From contig OV121081.1 in the NCBI GenBank assembly GCA_921293015.1, positions 79,253,022 to 79,317,021 on the forward strand: a DNA stretch of 64,000 nucleotides, written 5' to 3'. Of this stretch, positions 11,106 through 22,840 are shown in pieces (the stretch's first letter is position 1; the number at the start of each line of letters is the position of its first letter). The DNA comes from Phorcus lineatus (lineage: Eukaryota; Mollusca; Gastropoda; Trochida; Trochidae). The notes under the pieces were generated by a model. It had not been told where the DNA came from, ran no database searches, and worked only from the letters and a program-made list of their open reading frames with translations. Made by a program: the position numbers and the translations under genes.

Positions 11106-12191
11106 TGTCACGGTGTAACGATATCTAAACTCAGACGAGACCCGTTTATCCGACAGAATGATAAGAAAAGAAAATAATCAAGCTAATAAATACGAGAGAG
11201 AAGCAAATCAGTGAGTCAGGTGATTTATTTGCAGTCTAAACAAGACGATAACCGGGTACAGCAACAAGCTACCCGTAATCCACTCAACAGGAGTTAACAA
11301 CTAATTAAGGAAGTCAACAACCCATGAATAAACAAATAGACAAGCTGTAGGGAGTCACTCTAGCATACCCCCAGACGTTGTAACAACAAGATAAGCTAAT
11401 GGCCGTCTTAACGAGATAGCATCAATAAGACAAATCAACACTTGGCGAATATACAAGGGTAGCGACGGGACACGGGTGGACTAAAAATAGGGATGAATAA
11501 ACAACAAGCACACAGTACTTTAGATGACCCCTAATCACTACTTGAGTGAGTAAATGAATAAGAACACTAGTTTAGGTATAGTAGAACTTATAAAATAATG
11601 GGAGGGAAGGTAAGGTTAAAACTGTAAGTTCTTAAAGGAAGTGATCACATACTCCAGAAAGGTACAGAGAAATAAGGAATATCAACCTCACCAATCCACT
11701 TCCAACGTCCCAGGTCCACCCGTGACCTCTCCCCGCAAGGATCAAGGCAAGACTGCTGGTACCAGAGCTTAGCCCGCTATTTATTGGCTCCGTTCGGACG
11801 TCGGAGAAGACTAGGCCTTACTCCAAAGAAGAGATGGTAGCTTATCTAAGGATATCGCGAAGCTGTGTTTCTTTGCGAAACTAAATTATCCCTAACTCCA
11901 TAAATATTTAAGTTATGGAGCCCTTCAATAGCTTATTGAAAAGGGCGCAAACTCCTCCACAAGAAGATATAGATATATACAACATGCGCATTGGCATATT
12001 AATGCTACATGTAAAAAGCTGATAAATGGAGCATGAAAATGACGGCGAATGAAGACATGAATGATAAAAATAGATACATGAATGTAAAGTACATGATATG
12101 TACTTTCGATATATACAATAATTGGTGATATTTTATGAAAGTACATTAGGGGAGAGGCGGGAAAAAGGTCGCACGCTCGAACCGCGTGACA
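11106..12191. mobile_element. Solo LTR of an LTR retrotransposon
   Basis: A 1,086-bp block begins TGTCACGGTG and ends ACCGCGTGACA, so it has the TG...CA ends and short inverted TGTCACG of an LTR. It is bounded on both sides by ATAG (11102-11105 and 12192-12195), a 4-bp target duplication that fits Ty3/Gypsy integration. No internal coding region remains, as expected after LTR-LTR recombination. A related copy in opposite orientation lies at about 61356-62247, confirming it as a dispersed repeat. Orientation of the parent element was not determined. Confidence 0.75.
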
Positions 12192-12195
12192 ATAG

Positions 12196-13722
12196 ATATT
12201 TATGAAAAACATAGAATAAATATTGTACATTTATGATACTTTGGGAATTTCAAAAGCAGCCATCCTTGCTGACCCTGGCTCCAAAACATGTTACCCCTCT
12301 TTATGCCATGGCTGAATATAGGTAGCTTCGCTCCCGATTTTAATGCCACTGTTGTAAAAAGTAGATTTTGACATAGTTTCATGCTGGTTTAATTTCAAAA
12401 CAATAAAAAATATGTTGACGTGAGGAACATTATCGTAAATTAATATCTAAATCGAACCCAGCTTTTGTGTTACAAAACTGTAACTATATCAAATCCCTAA
12501 TGCTTCCATATAAGGGCGGTAGTTTCATAACATCTCTTTCGATTTTGTCAGTTGTGTTTTGTAAATCAGTTGCATATTATTTTCAAAATCTATGCTTAGA
12601 CGTTCGAAGTGGCTTTGACACTATTCAACACTTTACAGTTATGTTACACGTGTTCTTATTTCTATAGGTTATGCACTATAGTAATAGTGAGAAATTATGA
12701 AAAACAGGCATATTTGAGACTTTTTCATCATTGAATACTTATTGTCGACTTATTCACATTGGCGACAGCGAAATTAGAAGCTGCAAAATTCTATACTCTT
12801 GGACATATATTCAATGGAGAACGCTTGAGGAGGAGTTGTTTCGTTAAACTTAACCGATGACCATCCTCGGTTATCCAGTTCTGCTTGTTCCGATGCTTGT
12901 CACTTTGTTTCCCTGAAACAGTGGAAAATCTGTACTGAAATAACCTGCCATTGATTTGAGCAAGCAAATGTTACTGCAATACCCTATGGACCTGCGAGCC
13001 TCTACAAAATGTGTTCCAAATCGCATGACTTGAGAAAGTTGGCTTCCATATAGCCATTCAACGGTTACCTTTGACATTTCAAATCCGAGTTTCAAATCAT
13101 GTACTGAAAAGGATAAAAAGGCCTTACCACGCAATTTTTTCAATGTTCTCGAATCAAGCATTTGCATTGATTTATGTTTCAGAAGACTCTAGCGCGGGTA
13201 ATATGAGTTCAAGTCTTTTCCGATGAAAACTTCCAGGGGTGATTTGTAAATGGTATCGAAACATGAAGCCAGTGGAAACCAAAAATGCTGTGGGCTGAGT
13301 CGGTTGTTTGTCACAAATCTACGACTACCATTGCATTCAAGATCTTAATCAGATGCTAGTCAGTATTTTACGTTGCACGGACATTTCCTTCAAATGAGGA
13401 TGAACTAATGCCAGCTTCGGTCCTCGTTCTTTTGCTATGGCCACAAACTTAAACTGACAAAGAGTTTGTTTCAGGATGTTTTATGTTCCTTAAATAAGAG
13501 CCAAATTACCATATGTCCTCAATTAAGTTCAAATCGCCTACCTTACTCGCACCTTTATCTCCCAAATTCCAAAATTGTGCTATGTTTATGTTTTCAATGA
13601 TAAATGAAAAACGGCCATATAAACTTTAGGATGTCGAAATTCTGCGTACATTTTACATGTATGTTAGTTAAAAGTCCTAAGTTATACTACCAATCCATAT
13701 TTACATTTGTGTCTGCTGTAAA
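12196..13722. other. No gene seen
   Basis: Unassigned. The minus-strand frame at 12871-13167 (98 codons) has no recognisable motif, no matching neighbour and no splice context, so I do not call it a gene. Confidence 0.5.
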
Positions 13723-13815
13723 CAAGTTTCCAAAATTTCGTTTGAGTCATTGACGTGCGTCACTGTCCGGTTTTCGATCACAAATCGAGACTTTAACCTG
13801 TTTTATTGTCACTAT
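13723..13815 (-). repeat. Old fragment of the TTAA-element family with the 37-residue ORF
   Basis: Read on the minus strand, the sequence matches the ORF region of the better copies at 16647-17055 and 29353-29789. The DRKPDS.ARQ segment and the GTGACAATA just upstream are retained. The reading frame here is broken by a stop after ARQ, and the flanks no longer align. This is the oldest of three copies in the window. Confidence 0.6.
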
Positions 13816-15744
13816 ACTGAACTCATAAGCACTAAGGTACTATTTGTGTAATTTGGCATATTTGACTTCAACAACATACAATTGATGACCTTTCAAGAAA
13901 ACTTTCAATCTTTCGTTTTAAGATCAATTTACAGTTAATACATGTGTAAAATGCAAAAAGATCATGTGAGTCATGTGACCTGACTAATGGTGCAAAGTCA
14001 CGTGACTCAGAGGCCGACAACTACTCGTAATCGATGATAACGATCACCATAGTGGAAAAAACCCACTTAAAACTATCTACTCTGAAAATTGACAAAACTG
14101 TCCACGGGAAGCGGCCTTTGGATCGCCAGAGTTTCTGAATTTCAATTGACTTTGTGTTTTCAAAGTGCAGACAGTGTGGCGGTAGATATTGGACAAGCCA
14201 CAAAAACAGCAAAACAAATAGTATTTATTTGGCAACGCTATCTCTAAGTGACGTAATGGACGTCAAGTGCTATTGGTCGGTATTGAGTTGTGCATAGAAG
14301 ATAATGGACAGGTGATACCAGAGGTATTGGATTGCTCTATGGACATAAACTGAACACTGAACTTTGGCAAATGTCTAACATCGTTAGATAAGAAACATCT
14401 TCAACGTTTAAGATTAAACGGGTTGAAAAAGTTCAACTGGCGTGTTACTGATTGACCAATTATTAATTGTTCAAAAATAAAAGTTGGAGTCACAGCACAT
14501 CCTTTCTTTTATCCAGCGAGGAATCCTGAAATAGTTATATGATGTCAATATGAAACGTTTCTAATTTTCGCTAAGATAGTGTTTGACAATTTCTTGTCTC
14601 TCAACTTGGTTATATTTGGTTCTTAGGTTATAACGTTTATATTATAACGATTTAATAGTGAAGAAAGTGTAAAACAATTCTGAATTTTTCGTGTAGGATC
14701 TCTACTGACTTTGAACAAAACAGCGCAAAACTAGTAATGTCAACGTAAAACTTCCAGTGGTTCAATGTTTAGAAGGTGATTTTATTATTAAACTTACTTT
14801 ATCTCATGATCAAATTCCTAACGGCTTTCATTGTTTCATAAGAGAGCTTACAATTTGTGATTACTTTATTTTGCCGATTGGTTTGTATTAAACTGTGTAT
14901 GCTAAGATTTCAATATATGTTTGTTTTAATATAAACGTTTCCTAACTTAAAAAGATAAAGAAAATAATTTTCGTTTCGAACAAAATGTCACAGAAATATC
15001 CTTTAAATATCAAAGTACACATAAATGTATAACAGATATTTAATAATATCTATCATTTTTGTGTGTAACCTATCATTTTACACACTCAGATAGGAAGTAT
15101 TTGAAATGACACTTCAGTTCATCTGATCAAGAGTAGCTACATCCAACTTCTATCTATCCCAACACTTAACCACTCACTCACAGAAACAACAACCCTAATC
15201 CAAATTCAATTTGATCAAATTCTAAATATATATATCTTATATATAAAATAAAACTTTGTCTAAATAAGCTGTGAAGATAATTTGTTGAAAAGAACATTCC
15301 AAATGTCTTTTGAGGGAATACTGTAGCACTTAGATGACAATCATTCCAATCACTTCACGATACCCTGATCCACAATTAAACTTTACTTATCATTACGTTT
15401 TGGAACCACACCTGGAGGATGAAGATAATGTAGTTTAAGATAAGATGAGAATTGACTTTGTTATCCCAAAGACAATTTTGGTAAACACATAAAAAACAGA
15501 AAAGAGCATTTACTCATTAACATCACAATTTAACGAGCGCTATTTAATTTAAAGAACCTAAGTAATTCAATCAAGTCATGTAGGTAATATCACTAAAAAG
15601 ACGGGGTAAGGTAATGGTCAATGTAGTAATAATATACCAATAAGGTAGTAGTGTAAAAAGGTTTATCATACGCTCCGTCTATAGCGCCAGTGAGAGTCAT
15701 AGAGTCAAAGTTCACATGAACAATGGTCAATTGATATAGGCCTT
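13816..15744. other. No gene seen
   Basis: Long unassigned AT-rich stretch. Around 13965-14010 there are alternating CATGTGA and TCACGTGAC words, and near 14250 TGACGTAATGGACGTCA, an imperfect palindrome. Neither is tied to a gene. Confidence 0.5.
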
Positions 15745-16128
15745 GAACAAGTCTAGCACAGGCAGGGGTCTATTATGCTAATGAATTGAGGCAATTGAGG
15801 GCAGCCATCAAAGCCAAATGGTGCAGTGCAGGAGTGCTCCTCCTTCACGATAATGCTCCCGTCCACACATCCTATGTTACTGTCACTGCCGCGACCGGAT
15901 GTGGCTTTGAAATTCTTCACATCCATCCTACTCCCCAGATTTGGCACCATCGGACTTCTTCCTTTTCCCCAGTCTGAAGAACCATTTACGTGGTCGTGTT
16001 TTTGCTGATAACAACAGCCTTATTGCTGCAGTTGTTAGATTTCTTAAGACCCAGGATGCGGAGTTGTACATAAATGGCATAATGAAACTTGAACGTCGCT
16101 GGTCCAGTGGAGACTATGTCGTAAACTA
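15745..16128 (+). pseudogene. mariner-type transposase, C-terminal remnant
   Basis: The piece encodes the end of a Tc1/mariner DDE/D transposase. LLLHDNAPVHTS (about 15838-15873) holds the second catalytic aspartate, and SPDLAPSDFFLFPSLKNHL (about 15931-15990) holds the third. The tail YINGIMKLERRW and GDYVVN closes the family pattern. A frameshift lies between the two catalytic blocks near 15920-15935, and the usual CI.L.G segment before GDYV is missing. N-terminal helix-turn-helix domains and terminal repeats were not found, so this is a dead fragment. Confidence 0.85.
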
Positions 16129-16642
16129 AAAATTCAAAAAGTGATAATTTGATCATGTTTCTATGTCATTCTACGAATTTTTTTATTAACCCTCGTACCT
16201 GCATTACCAGTTTGATAATCTCACTGAATATCGAGAACTGAACTTTCAATGAAAGTGATACACTTGGCGGTATCGTACACTATACTGTGGGTAATAAAAA
16301 TGTTTTTAATTTTTTTTCTTGACCAGCACTGCTGCTTTTTCCATTACTTTGGTAGAGTCAATGTTTGATGAGTTGCGTGGTCCTGACCGAAGTTCAAAAT
16401 CCTCATACTTATTTCACAAACGGCCATAACAGAACCACTTCCTTTGTCTACGACATCTAACCTACGTCTTTTTTCCGTGTTGTACTTTTAAATCATTTAG
16501 AACTTCAATATCTATTCAATCTTATGATTTGGTGATTAGCCTTTTCCGCCATGTCAGCGGACGTAGCAACTGAAAAGAGATAGCTGTACTTGATATGTAC
16601 CAGGGGAAGGGAGATAACTCGTAATACTCTGTCTGATTATAG
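16129..16642. other. No gene seen
   Basis: Unassigned sequence between the mariner remnant and the TTAA element. I looked for the mariner inverted repeat here and did not find one. Confidence 0.5.
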
Positions 16643-16646
16643 TTAA

Positions 16647-17055
16647 AGAGCCACGTATCGACTGTTACCAAAAAGACACAATATAAAGCTTATTGCTTTT
16701 TTTACAGTGACAATATGAAGGTGGAACGTCGCAATTATGATCGAAAACCGGACAGTGGCGCGCGTCAAATGGTCAAACGTACTTTTGGAGACTTATCTAA
16801 AACAGCCAGGAGGGCAGTTAGGAGTTGATAGTGTTTGTTAGGTTATATAACTAGTATCTATGTATATTAGACGTGATATCTACACCTCTGTGCATTTATA
16901 AGGCTGTTTTTAGATTTTCAAGGAAAACCAGTATTTGTCATATATATGTCTTCTGGACATGAAAAGTTCAGATGTTTTCATTTATATCACCACATATGAC
17001 ATTCAGGTTCGTATCAAAGGTAAATAGTATGCTATGAAAATCACGGAGTGGCTCT
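16647..17055 (+). mobile_element. TTAA-flanked non-autonomous element, copy 1
   Basis: The element starts AGAGCCAC and ends GTGGCTCT, and TTAA flanks it on each side (16643-16646 and 17056-17059). A TTAA target with AG-type ends fits the Kolobok superfamily better than piggyBac (whose ends usually start CCC), but no transposase is present. It is homologous to copy 2 (29353-29789) in opposite orientation over most of its length; copy 1 lacks about 50 bp near its left end. It carries the short ORF described next. Confidence 0.75.
16715..16828 (+). CDS. Conserved 37-residue basic ORF inside the TTAA element
   Basis: I do not recognise the product. The frame starts at ATG 16715, is preceded by TTTTTTTACAG (a good 3' splice-site match ending at 16707), and ends at TGA 16826-16828. 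The peptide begins MKVERRNYDRKPDSGARQ and ends ARRAVRS, with many arginines and lysines. The copy at 29547-29660 keeps the same start, stop and length with about six replacements and no disabling change. It may be the last exon of a captured or transposon gene, or chance conservation between recent copies. Function unknown. Confidence 0.4.
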   Translation: MKVERRNYDRKPDSGARQMVKRTFGDLSKTARRAVRS

Positions 17056-17059
17056 TTAA

Positions 17060-17845
17060 ACAAGCTAGTCCGATAAAATATACCGATGTTTATGACTCGA
17101 TAGTAATAGTAAAAATTCATCAATTTGGTTCATCGATGCCATCGTACCTTTAAAGATATTTAGTAATGTATTTAAAGTGAGTTATCCGAAAAAAGAAATG
17201 TTTGCAATATTCAAAGTAGAAAATTTAGGACAAAAAGCGAATGGAACTTTATATCCATAATAAAACAGGTTTCAACTTATCTTAATGCTTTTACTGATCT
17301 TGCTTTAGGCAAGAGTTATCCTTTTAATATAACTTCAATTTGAAAGTTTGATATCAAGCAAGATACGGAAAACCGAGCAAACAGATATTCTAGCTTTGCA
17401 AACCAGAATTAGCAACTAGAAAATCGAAAGAACCTTAAGAATTGTTCACAATGACAGTCATTAACCTGTCAATAGATATACACTATAGTTCCTATAGTTA
17501 GCTTTACACGTACAATTACAACTTATAGTCAAAATGCTTATTTGATAATGCCTTCACTCTTAACGGGCATAGAAAACTTATGATGAGTTTCTCTCTTTGT
17601 TCTTCATCCAACCCCTTTTTCTCTGATTTATCCACATTTTTTAGCGCGATCTTCATCCACAAAATATTGTTGAATTCACGTTAAACACCATGGATACTGA
17701 TTGATAAATAATGGTTGGATAATTATCACCCATCAATTATCCTGGCATTTCTCACTTCAATTTGCTAATGAAAGGCATATGAGACCTTAAGAGACCTACA
17801 GAGAAATATTAATAAAGTTTTGTTATCGTTCAGTGCAGATGGAAG
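17060..17845. other. No gene seen
   Basis: AT-rich unassigned DNA up to the target duplication of the next element. Confidence 0.5.
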
Positions 17846-17855
17846 GGTATTTTAT

Positions 17856-18986
17856 CAATCTCATTGAAATCAGCCCGAAACTAATCGCTCGTACCTCGCT
17901 ACGTTTCTTGATCTGACCGTGTCAGACGGCCTTGACCGCGACCTTTCACCTCCAATTATTCTAACCAATCACGGGTCCGCGTACATATTAGTTTTGTTTG
18001 AACATCAAAGATTGCGAAAAGTTGAAAATAAAGGACGCTCTGAAAAATGTTTTGAAATTTTTTTGAATAGATATCATAAAAATGAACATCATTGTTGTTG
18101 CAACTGAGATCTTTCATTTTGACTTGTATGATCAGCTTTCTTACTGAAAACATGATTGTCCCTTTTGAGATACACACCAGTGGCGAATCCAGGAATTTTG
18201 AGTGACAGCTAAGGAGCGAGAGGGGGCACCCTGTAGGCGGGGTGGGGGGTCATCTTTTTACTGTCGATAATCCCCGGGGGTAGAGGGTCGGGGGTCGGGT
18301 GAATGGTCAACCATTGCACATTTTCTGATTTCTAAATATATAACAGTATGTCATTTATCAAATGCAACTGCAAATGTTTCTGTTTCTACAGTTATTTTAT
18401 TTACCTGCCCCCATTCAGAAAAATACTTAATTTGAAAGTTAAGAATTGAAATAAATTCCTCGGAACCCTTTGACAAAATTATTGTCGACCTAATTTTGAT
18501 ATAAATGCTTTGTAGACCAATTCATTAATGTGTCGTAGTTTTGTTGTGGTACATTTCTTCACTATAACTTTTCATTTTTTTCAAAACGTCTTTTGGACGA
18601 AGAAAATGTCAAATCAAACTCAAAAATTATCACGATGATACATCTTAATCACTATCTTCCTCAGGTCGCACACATAGCTAAATTTCCGACCAAACATGAG
18701 CGCATTTATCATGCTAGTCAACACACACACGATCATTTTGCGTTCATCCCAGCTCGGCTTTTCTCGGGTCCATTCAGAAAAAGCTCGAATCCCGAGATAA
18801 AAAGAGTAGATGTGATGTCTTGAATGTCAATTCAACAGTTGCCGAAGTCTTTCCAGCCTCGATTCTTATTGGCTGGCACCGTCTGGCGGTCAAGGCCATC
18901 TGACGCGGCTCTTATGGAGCCGTGGTCAGATCAAGAAACGCAGCGAGGTACGAGCGATTAGTTTCGGGCTGATTTCAATGAGATTG
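17856..18986. mobile_element. Mutator-like non-autonomous element with 10-bp TSD
   Basis: Terminal repeats begin CAATCTCATTGAAATCAGCC and match in inverse orientation for about 63 bp with a single difference. After a short insertion in the right arm, containing the hairpin CGGCTCTTATGGAGCCG, they continue as GTCAGA(C/T)GGCCTTGACCGC. Both ends are flanked by a perfect direct repeat GGTATTTTAT (17846-17855, 18987-18996). Long terminal repeats plus a 9-11 bp duplication are typical of the MuDR/MULE superfamily. The 1.13-kb interior has no transposase. It does contain CCAGTGGCGAATCCAGG near 18178, which resembles a hAT-type end, perhaps an older nested MITE. Confidence 0.85.
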
Positions 18987-18996
18987 GGTATTTTAT

Positions 18997-20202
18997 CGGA
19001 TAAAAGATTTAAATGTTGTTTTGGAGCATTAGATAAGATTGTGCAACATTTTGTAAATTGTCAAAGTTTTTGTTATACTTGCAGTTGAGCTATGAGATTA
19101 CTGGCAACAAACAAGTTCAAACATTTTAACAAACCTGTAACAAATGTGTAGGAATAATACAAAATCGACTTCATGGTTTCCATCATCCATCTGTAAGAGA
19201 ATTCGGCTTCAGTCATGTAATTACTGTTACTTTAAATGACATTAGATATAACATATTGGATATAATGATATCACGTATTCATCTGTAACGAATCTGATAA
19301 TTCAGCTTCAGCGCTATCATTGTGACTTGAATATCAACTTCAATGAACTTTACCCCATAGCGACTCTTGAAGAATTCTCATCTAATTCATAGTTATTCAC
19401 GTTCAATTCATATATGATTGATTCTATCCCCTTCATAATTTAATGCAACAATTAATGGTTTGTTTTGAAAATATTTTGATAAATCTATTTTAGCAGGGTG
19501 TTTTAAAAAAATTGCCTCATTTTGAAACTCTTAAAATGTACTGTTAAGTAACTATTAAATCAAAAATTTAAGCAAAATATGGTCTATTATATAACGTTGT
19601 TACCGTAGGAGTTTCTCTCTCATATGCAATCGACTGTAACTAAAGTTCGTTATTTTCATTGTCTAACACCTTGAGAAGTTCCATGTTCTTACTTAGCGAA
19701 ATATTCAATAAACTTTAACTATACGACTGGAACCTTGACGAAAATATACATGTACATATATTCCCTTTTCAAAGGACAAAGAAGGGTAATAGGTGAAGTG
19801 ACGTGCAAATAGCTAATATGGATGTGCAAGTTTAGACCTTAAGCCGTTCGTGTGCATACTCTAATAAGGCTACTTGTCTTCCTTTATTCTATTCATTCTC
19901 ATCATTGTCCACAGATTAGTGTGAAACGCCTCTGTTTGAAGTTAGTATGACCCGAGGGCAACCCAATTATCGGGCGTGTATTTATTCTGAACAATTTTGT
20001 CATGGCTTTGTCCTTTGTGTTAGCGGCAATAGTGAAAATCTGGTAAGAAAATAAGATAGTGAAAATCTGGCAAACACATAAATGCCCAAGTAAAATGTAG
20101 TTTAAGCAATAGCATTATTGCTAAAAGCAGACAAACATTAACGCTTCTGTCTCAAACCATAAGCATATTAATTATGCATAAATTAAAGATTAAAATTAAG
20201 GA
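18997..20202. other. No gene seen
   Basis: Unassigned AT-rich sequence without supported features. Confidence 0.5.
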
Positions 20203-20275
20203 AATGATAGGCTATTGACTAGTAGCCCTACCTGAGGGTCAGAATTTTAGGTTCGAATCTCGAAGTGGAGTCGTT
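20203..20275 (+). repeat. tRNA-like sequence (possible SINE head)
   Basis: TAGGCTATTGACTAGTAGC resembles a pol III A box and GGTTCGAATCTC (20250-20261) is a near-perfect B box at tRNA-like spacing. The acceptor stem does not pair, so it is not a functional tRNA. It is either a tRNA-derived SINE or a tRNA pseudogene. Confidence 0.4.
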
Positions 20276-21596
20276 CCAAATATAAAGAACTAGAAGCTGT
20301 ACCTATGCAAGAAGTGTTACACATTCCAAACGATGGCATGACCGTATGCATAGAATCCTGTACGTTAATTCAAAAAAATATGAAATAACATTAAATTGTT
20401 TTCGAATGATGTAGGAGTTTACGTCTCAGTTCTTGATCCGAGGGGAAAAGAAATGTGGAATCTCCTGTACCCTTACCAACACAATACCTACACCCTCATA
20501 GGAACACGGAATACAGCGTCTACTTTGTGAAAAAACATTGGCCCTTTGGGTTTTCATGTTTTGAATGCCATGTCATCTCGAAGGATGAAAACTAAAAGAC
20601 TAATTATAGTTTAAAAGCATTCTATTAATTCAGAAACCATCCTAGGTGCTAAATCAGCACCTAGAATCGCAATGGTTTCGCTGATTTTATCCATCTCGAT
20701 TACAAAATCCGTTTTCAGAGTGTGGTGAACTATGACGAAACAACTTTGGGCAAAAATTAGTTGTTCTGATATTGTTGACCTAATATTTGTGTCTTTTGTA
20801 TATATTCATTTGAGCAAATTACCGTAATCAAAAAATCTTATAGTCACAAAAAGATTTTAGGAAAATTAAAGGAAAACGTAGGACAAATGACAGCATTGCC
20901 TAAAACCTGACTTTCTGACCTTAATTCATTGGTCTGTCAAAACTCCACAAAGCTTAAGTAAACATGATCTCACTTAATACTTCCCAAGATGTACTGACGT
21001 ACGTTAATCATTGCAGCTAATATGAAGTGATATGCAGTTAGCCTAACCTTGGTCCTCTGTGGTCTGTGTGAGTTATCAATTGATGCAGTTTATAGAGATC
21101 CGTTTAGGCCTAAAAGTCGCTTATCATTGATCTACTTTGACTCTGTGTGTGCTACTAATGGGTTCGGTTGGGATAACGATTTGAAATCTAATGTATTAGC
21201 ACCAGAGTGGTTATTGCACGATAATGGTATTTGCTTATATCTCCTTCCTTCATTTGTGTCTGTGGGTTTCACCGAGATCGACATACCAAATAATACGGAA
21301 AAGTATTTCTAAAGAGGCCTCTATATTTATTCCCAGTGTTTTCAGTTATTTATTTAAGATATAGTGCCTATCTTTTATCAGTACAAATCATATATTTTAT
21401 TTAAAGAGTCACAGACTTTGAGAAAGAATTAACAGGCTCCTGAATCCTAGCTATGACCATAGTCACAATCACAGCGTTTGTCCCAGTGGTAATGATTGTG
21501 AAATAGTCAACTGTGTTAACTAACTAAGTTTATTGGTGTGTGAATTAACCATTCGCCAGAAACAGTTTATAAGAAATTCAGAATTTCTTTTTGTTG
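20276..21596. other. No gene seen; one perfect hairpin
   Basis: Unassigned. A short perfect hairpin with arms CTAGGTGCT and AGCACCTAG lies at about 20642-20664. The plus-strand frame 21049-21312 has no domain and no homologue in the window. Confidence 0.5.
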
Positions 21597-21602
21597 TATG
21601 AG

Positions 21603-21972
21603 TACGGAAGCATCCTAGTGCCACAGTCAAAATATTTTTATCTCCTAATTAGGACTTAATCATCGCCTAATTAGGACATAACTATCACCTAATTAGGAGA
21701 AACTATCAACTAATTAGGAGATATTAAGTCCTAATTAGGACAAACTATCTCCTAATTAGGTGATATATCTCCTAATTAGGCGATGATTAAGTCATAATTA
21801 GGAAATAGCTATGTCCTAAGTAGGACTTAGTTATCTCCTAATTAGGTGTTAATTAAGTCCTAATTAGGGTTACTTATCTCCTAATTAGGCATTAATATCT
21901 CCTAATTAGGAGTTACTATCTCCTAATTTGGAGATAAAAAAATTTTGACTGTGGCACTAGGGTGCTTCCGTA
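21603..21972. mobile_element. 370-bp TIR element filled with CCTAATTAGG palindromes
   Basis: The left end TACGGAAGCATCCTAGTGCC is inverted at the right with one difference; the match extends about 50 bp through ACAGTCAAAAT and TTTATCTCC. The rest is an array of the palindrome CTCCTAATTAGGAG and variants, roughly 15-18 copies. TATGAG flanks both ends (21597-21602, 21973-21978); the alternative reading is an 8-bp duplication with one mismatch (GTATGAGT/ATATGAGT). Its design copies that of the 5949-8296 element: TIR containing GTGCCA, an A/T run, then a palindrome array. Superfamily unknown. Confidence 0.8.
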
Positions 21973-21978
21973 TATGAG

Positions 21979-22695
21979 TATATAAGAGTGAGTTGAGTAG
22001 CTGCTGTTTTCAACATGCCTACAACAATACTTAGTCCTTCAGGACGTGGATAAACGTCATCCAAGGAGAGTGAGTAGATCCGAAAAATGGTTGATGGTGG
22101 TACGAATCTGTTAACTCACTCAGTTTTTAAATAGCATTACAAATAACATACATTAACATAGCAACTTTTCTGGATAACTACCTAATTGTAAACACATTAA
22201 CAACGTTTCCAAATACATATCTATTCCTGCATATTTCAAGTTTTTTTGACATTTAATTCAAAAGAGGTTGTTATTTCTTTTTTTCCTTATATGTAAAATT
22301 TTGAATTTCAGGCCTGTTTCATGATAAAATTTCACATGATAAAATTATTTTGGTCTGACCTCATGACATATCCCCACCATGACATATTGATTAAATCCAC
22401 TACAGGGTAAATATAAAAACTAGTTCATATCACTCTTTCAAAACTCCTCTTGAAGAAAACTGTCGTTTATGAATCAGGGTCTTTTTATATGGTCATACCG
22501 AGTATGTTAAAAGGCTTGACGAGTCGTCATCCATGTAATTAAAGCATCAATCACTTATTTGTGAATTGAAATGAATTAAGTTTTCTTTGTGAGGAATCTA
22601 TATAGAATCAGTGTGGAAAAGTCCTGGCTTGACGTAAGACGTTTCGAGCGACTCTTGGATTGGAAATATAAAATTCAGCATCATGACATTAAAAC
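21979..22695. other. No gene seen
   Basis: Unassigned AT-rich stretch before the first of several minisatellites. Confidence 0.5.
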
Positions 22696-22840
22696 AAATT
22701 CTGAAGGTATTGAACAGTGATGTCCACGGCAAATTCTGAAGGTATTGAACAGTGATGTCCACAACAAATTCTGAAGGTATTGAACAGTGATGTCCACGGC
22801 AAATTCTGAAGGTATTGAACAGTGATGTCCACGGCAAATT
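22696..22840. repeat. 35-bp minisatellite, four copies
   Basis: Four near-identical units start AAATTCTGAAGGTATTGAAC and end ATGTCCACGGC, at 22696, 22731, 22766 and 22801. The third boundary has ACAAC in place of ACGGC. Near identity implies recent expansion. Confidence 0.95.

Noticed and set aside
12871-13167. 98-codon minus-strand frame considered as a small host gene
   Set aside because: No recognisable motif, no conserved copy in the window and no plausible splice partners.
16647-17055. piggyBac-type MITE (TTAA target)
   Set aside because: Ends begin AGAGCC rather than the CCC-type start usual for piggyBac; Kolobok is the better fit, though unproven.
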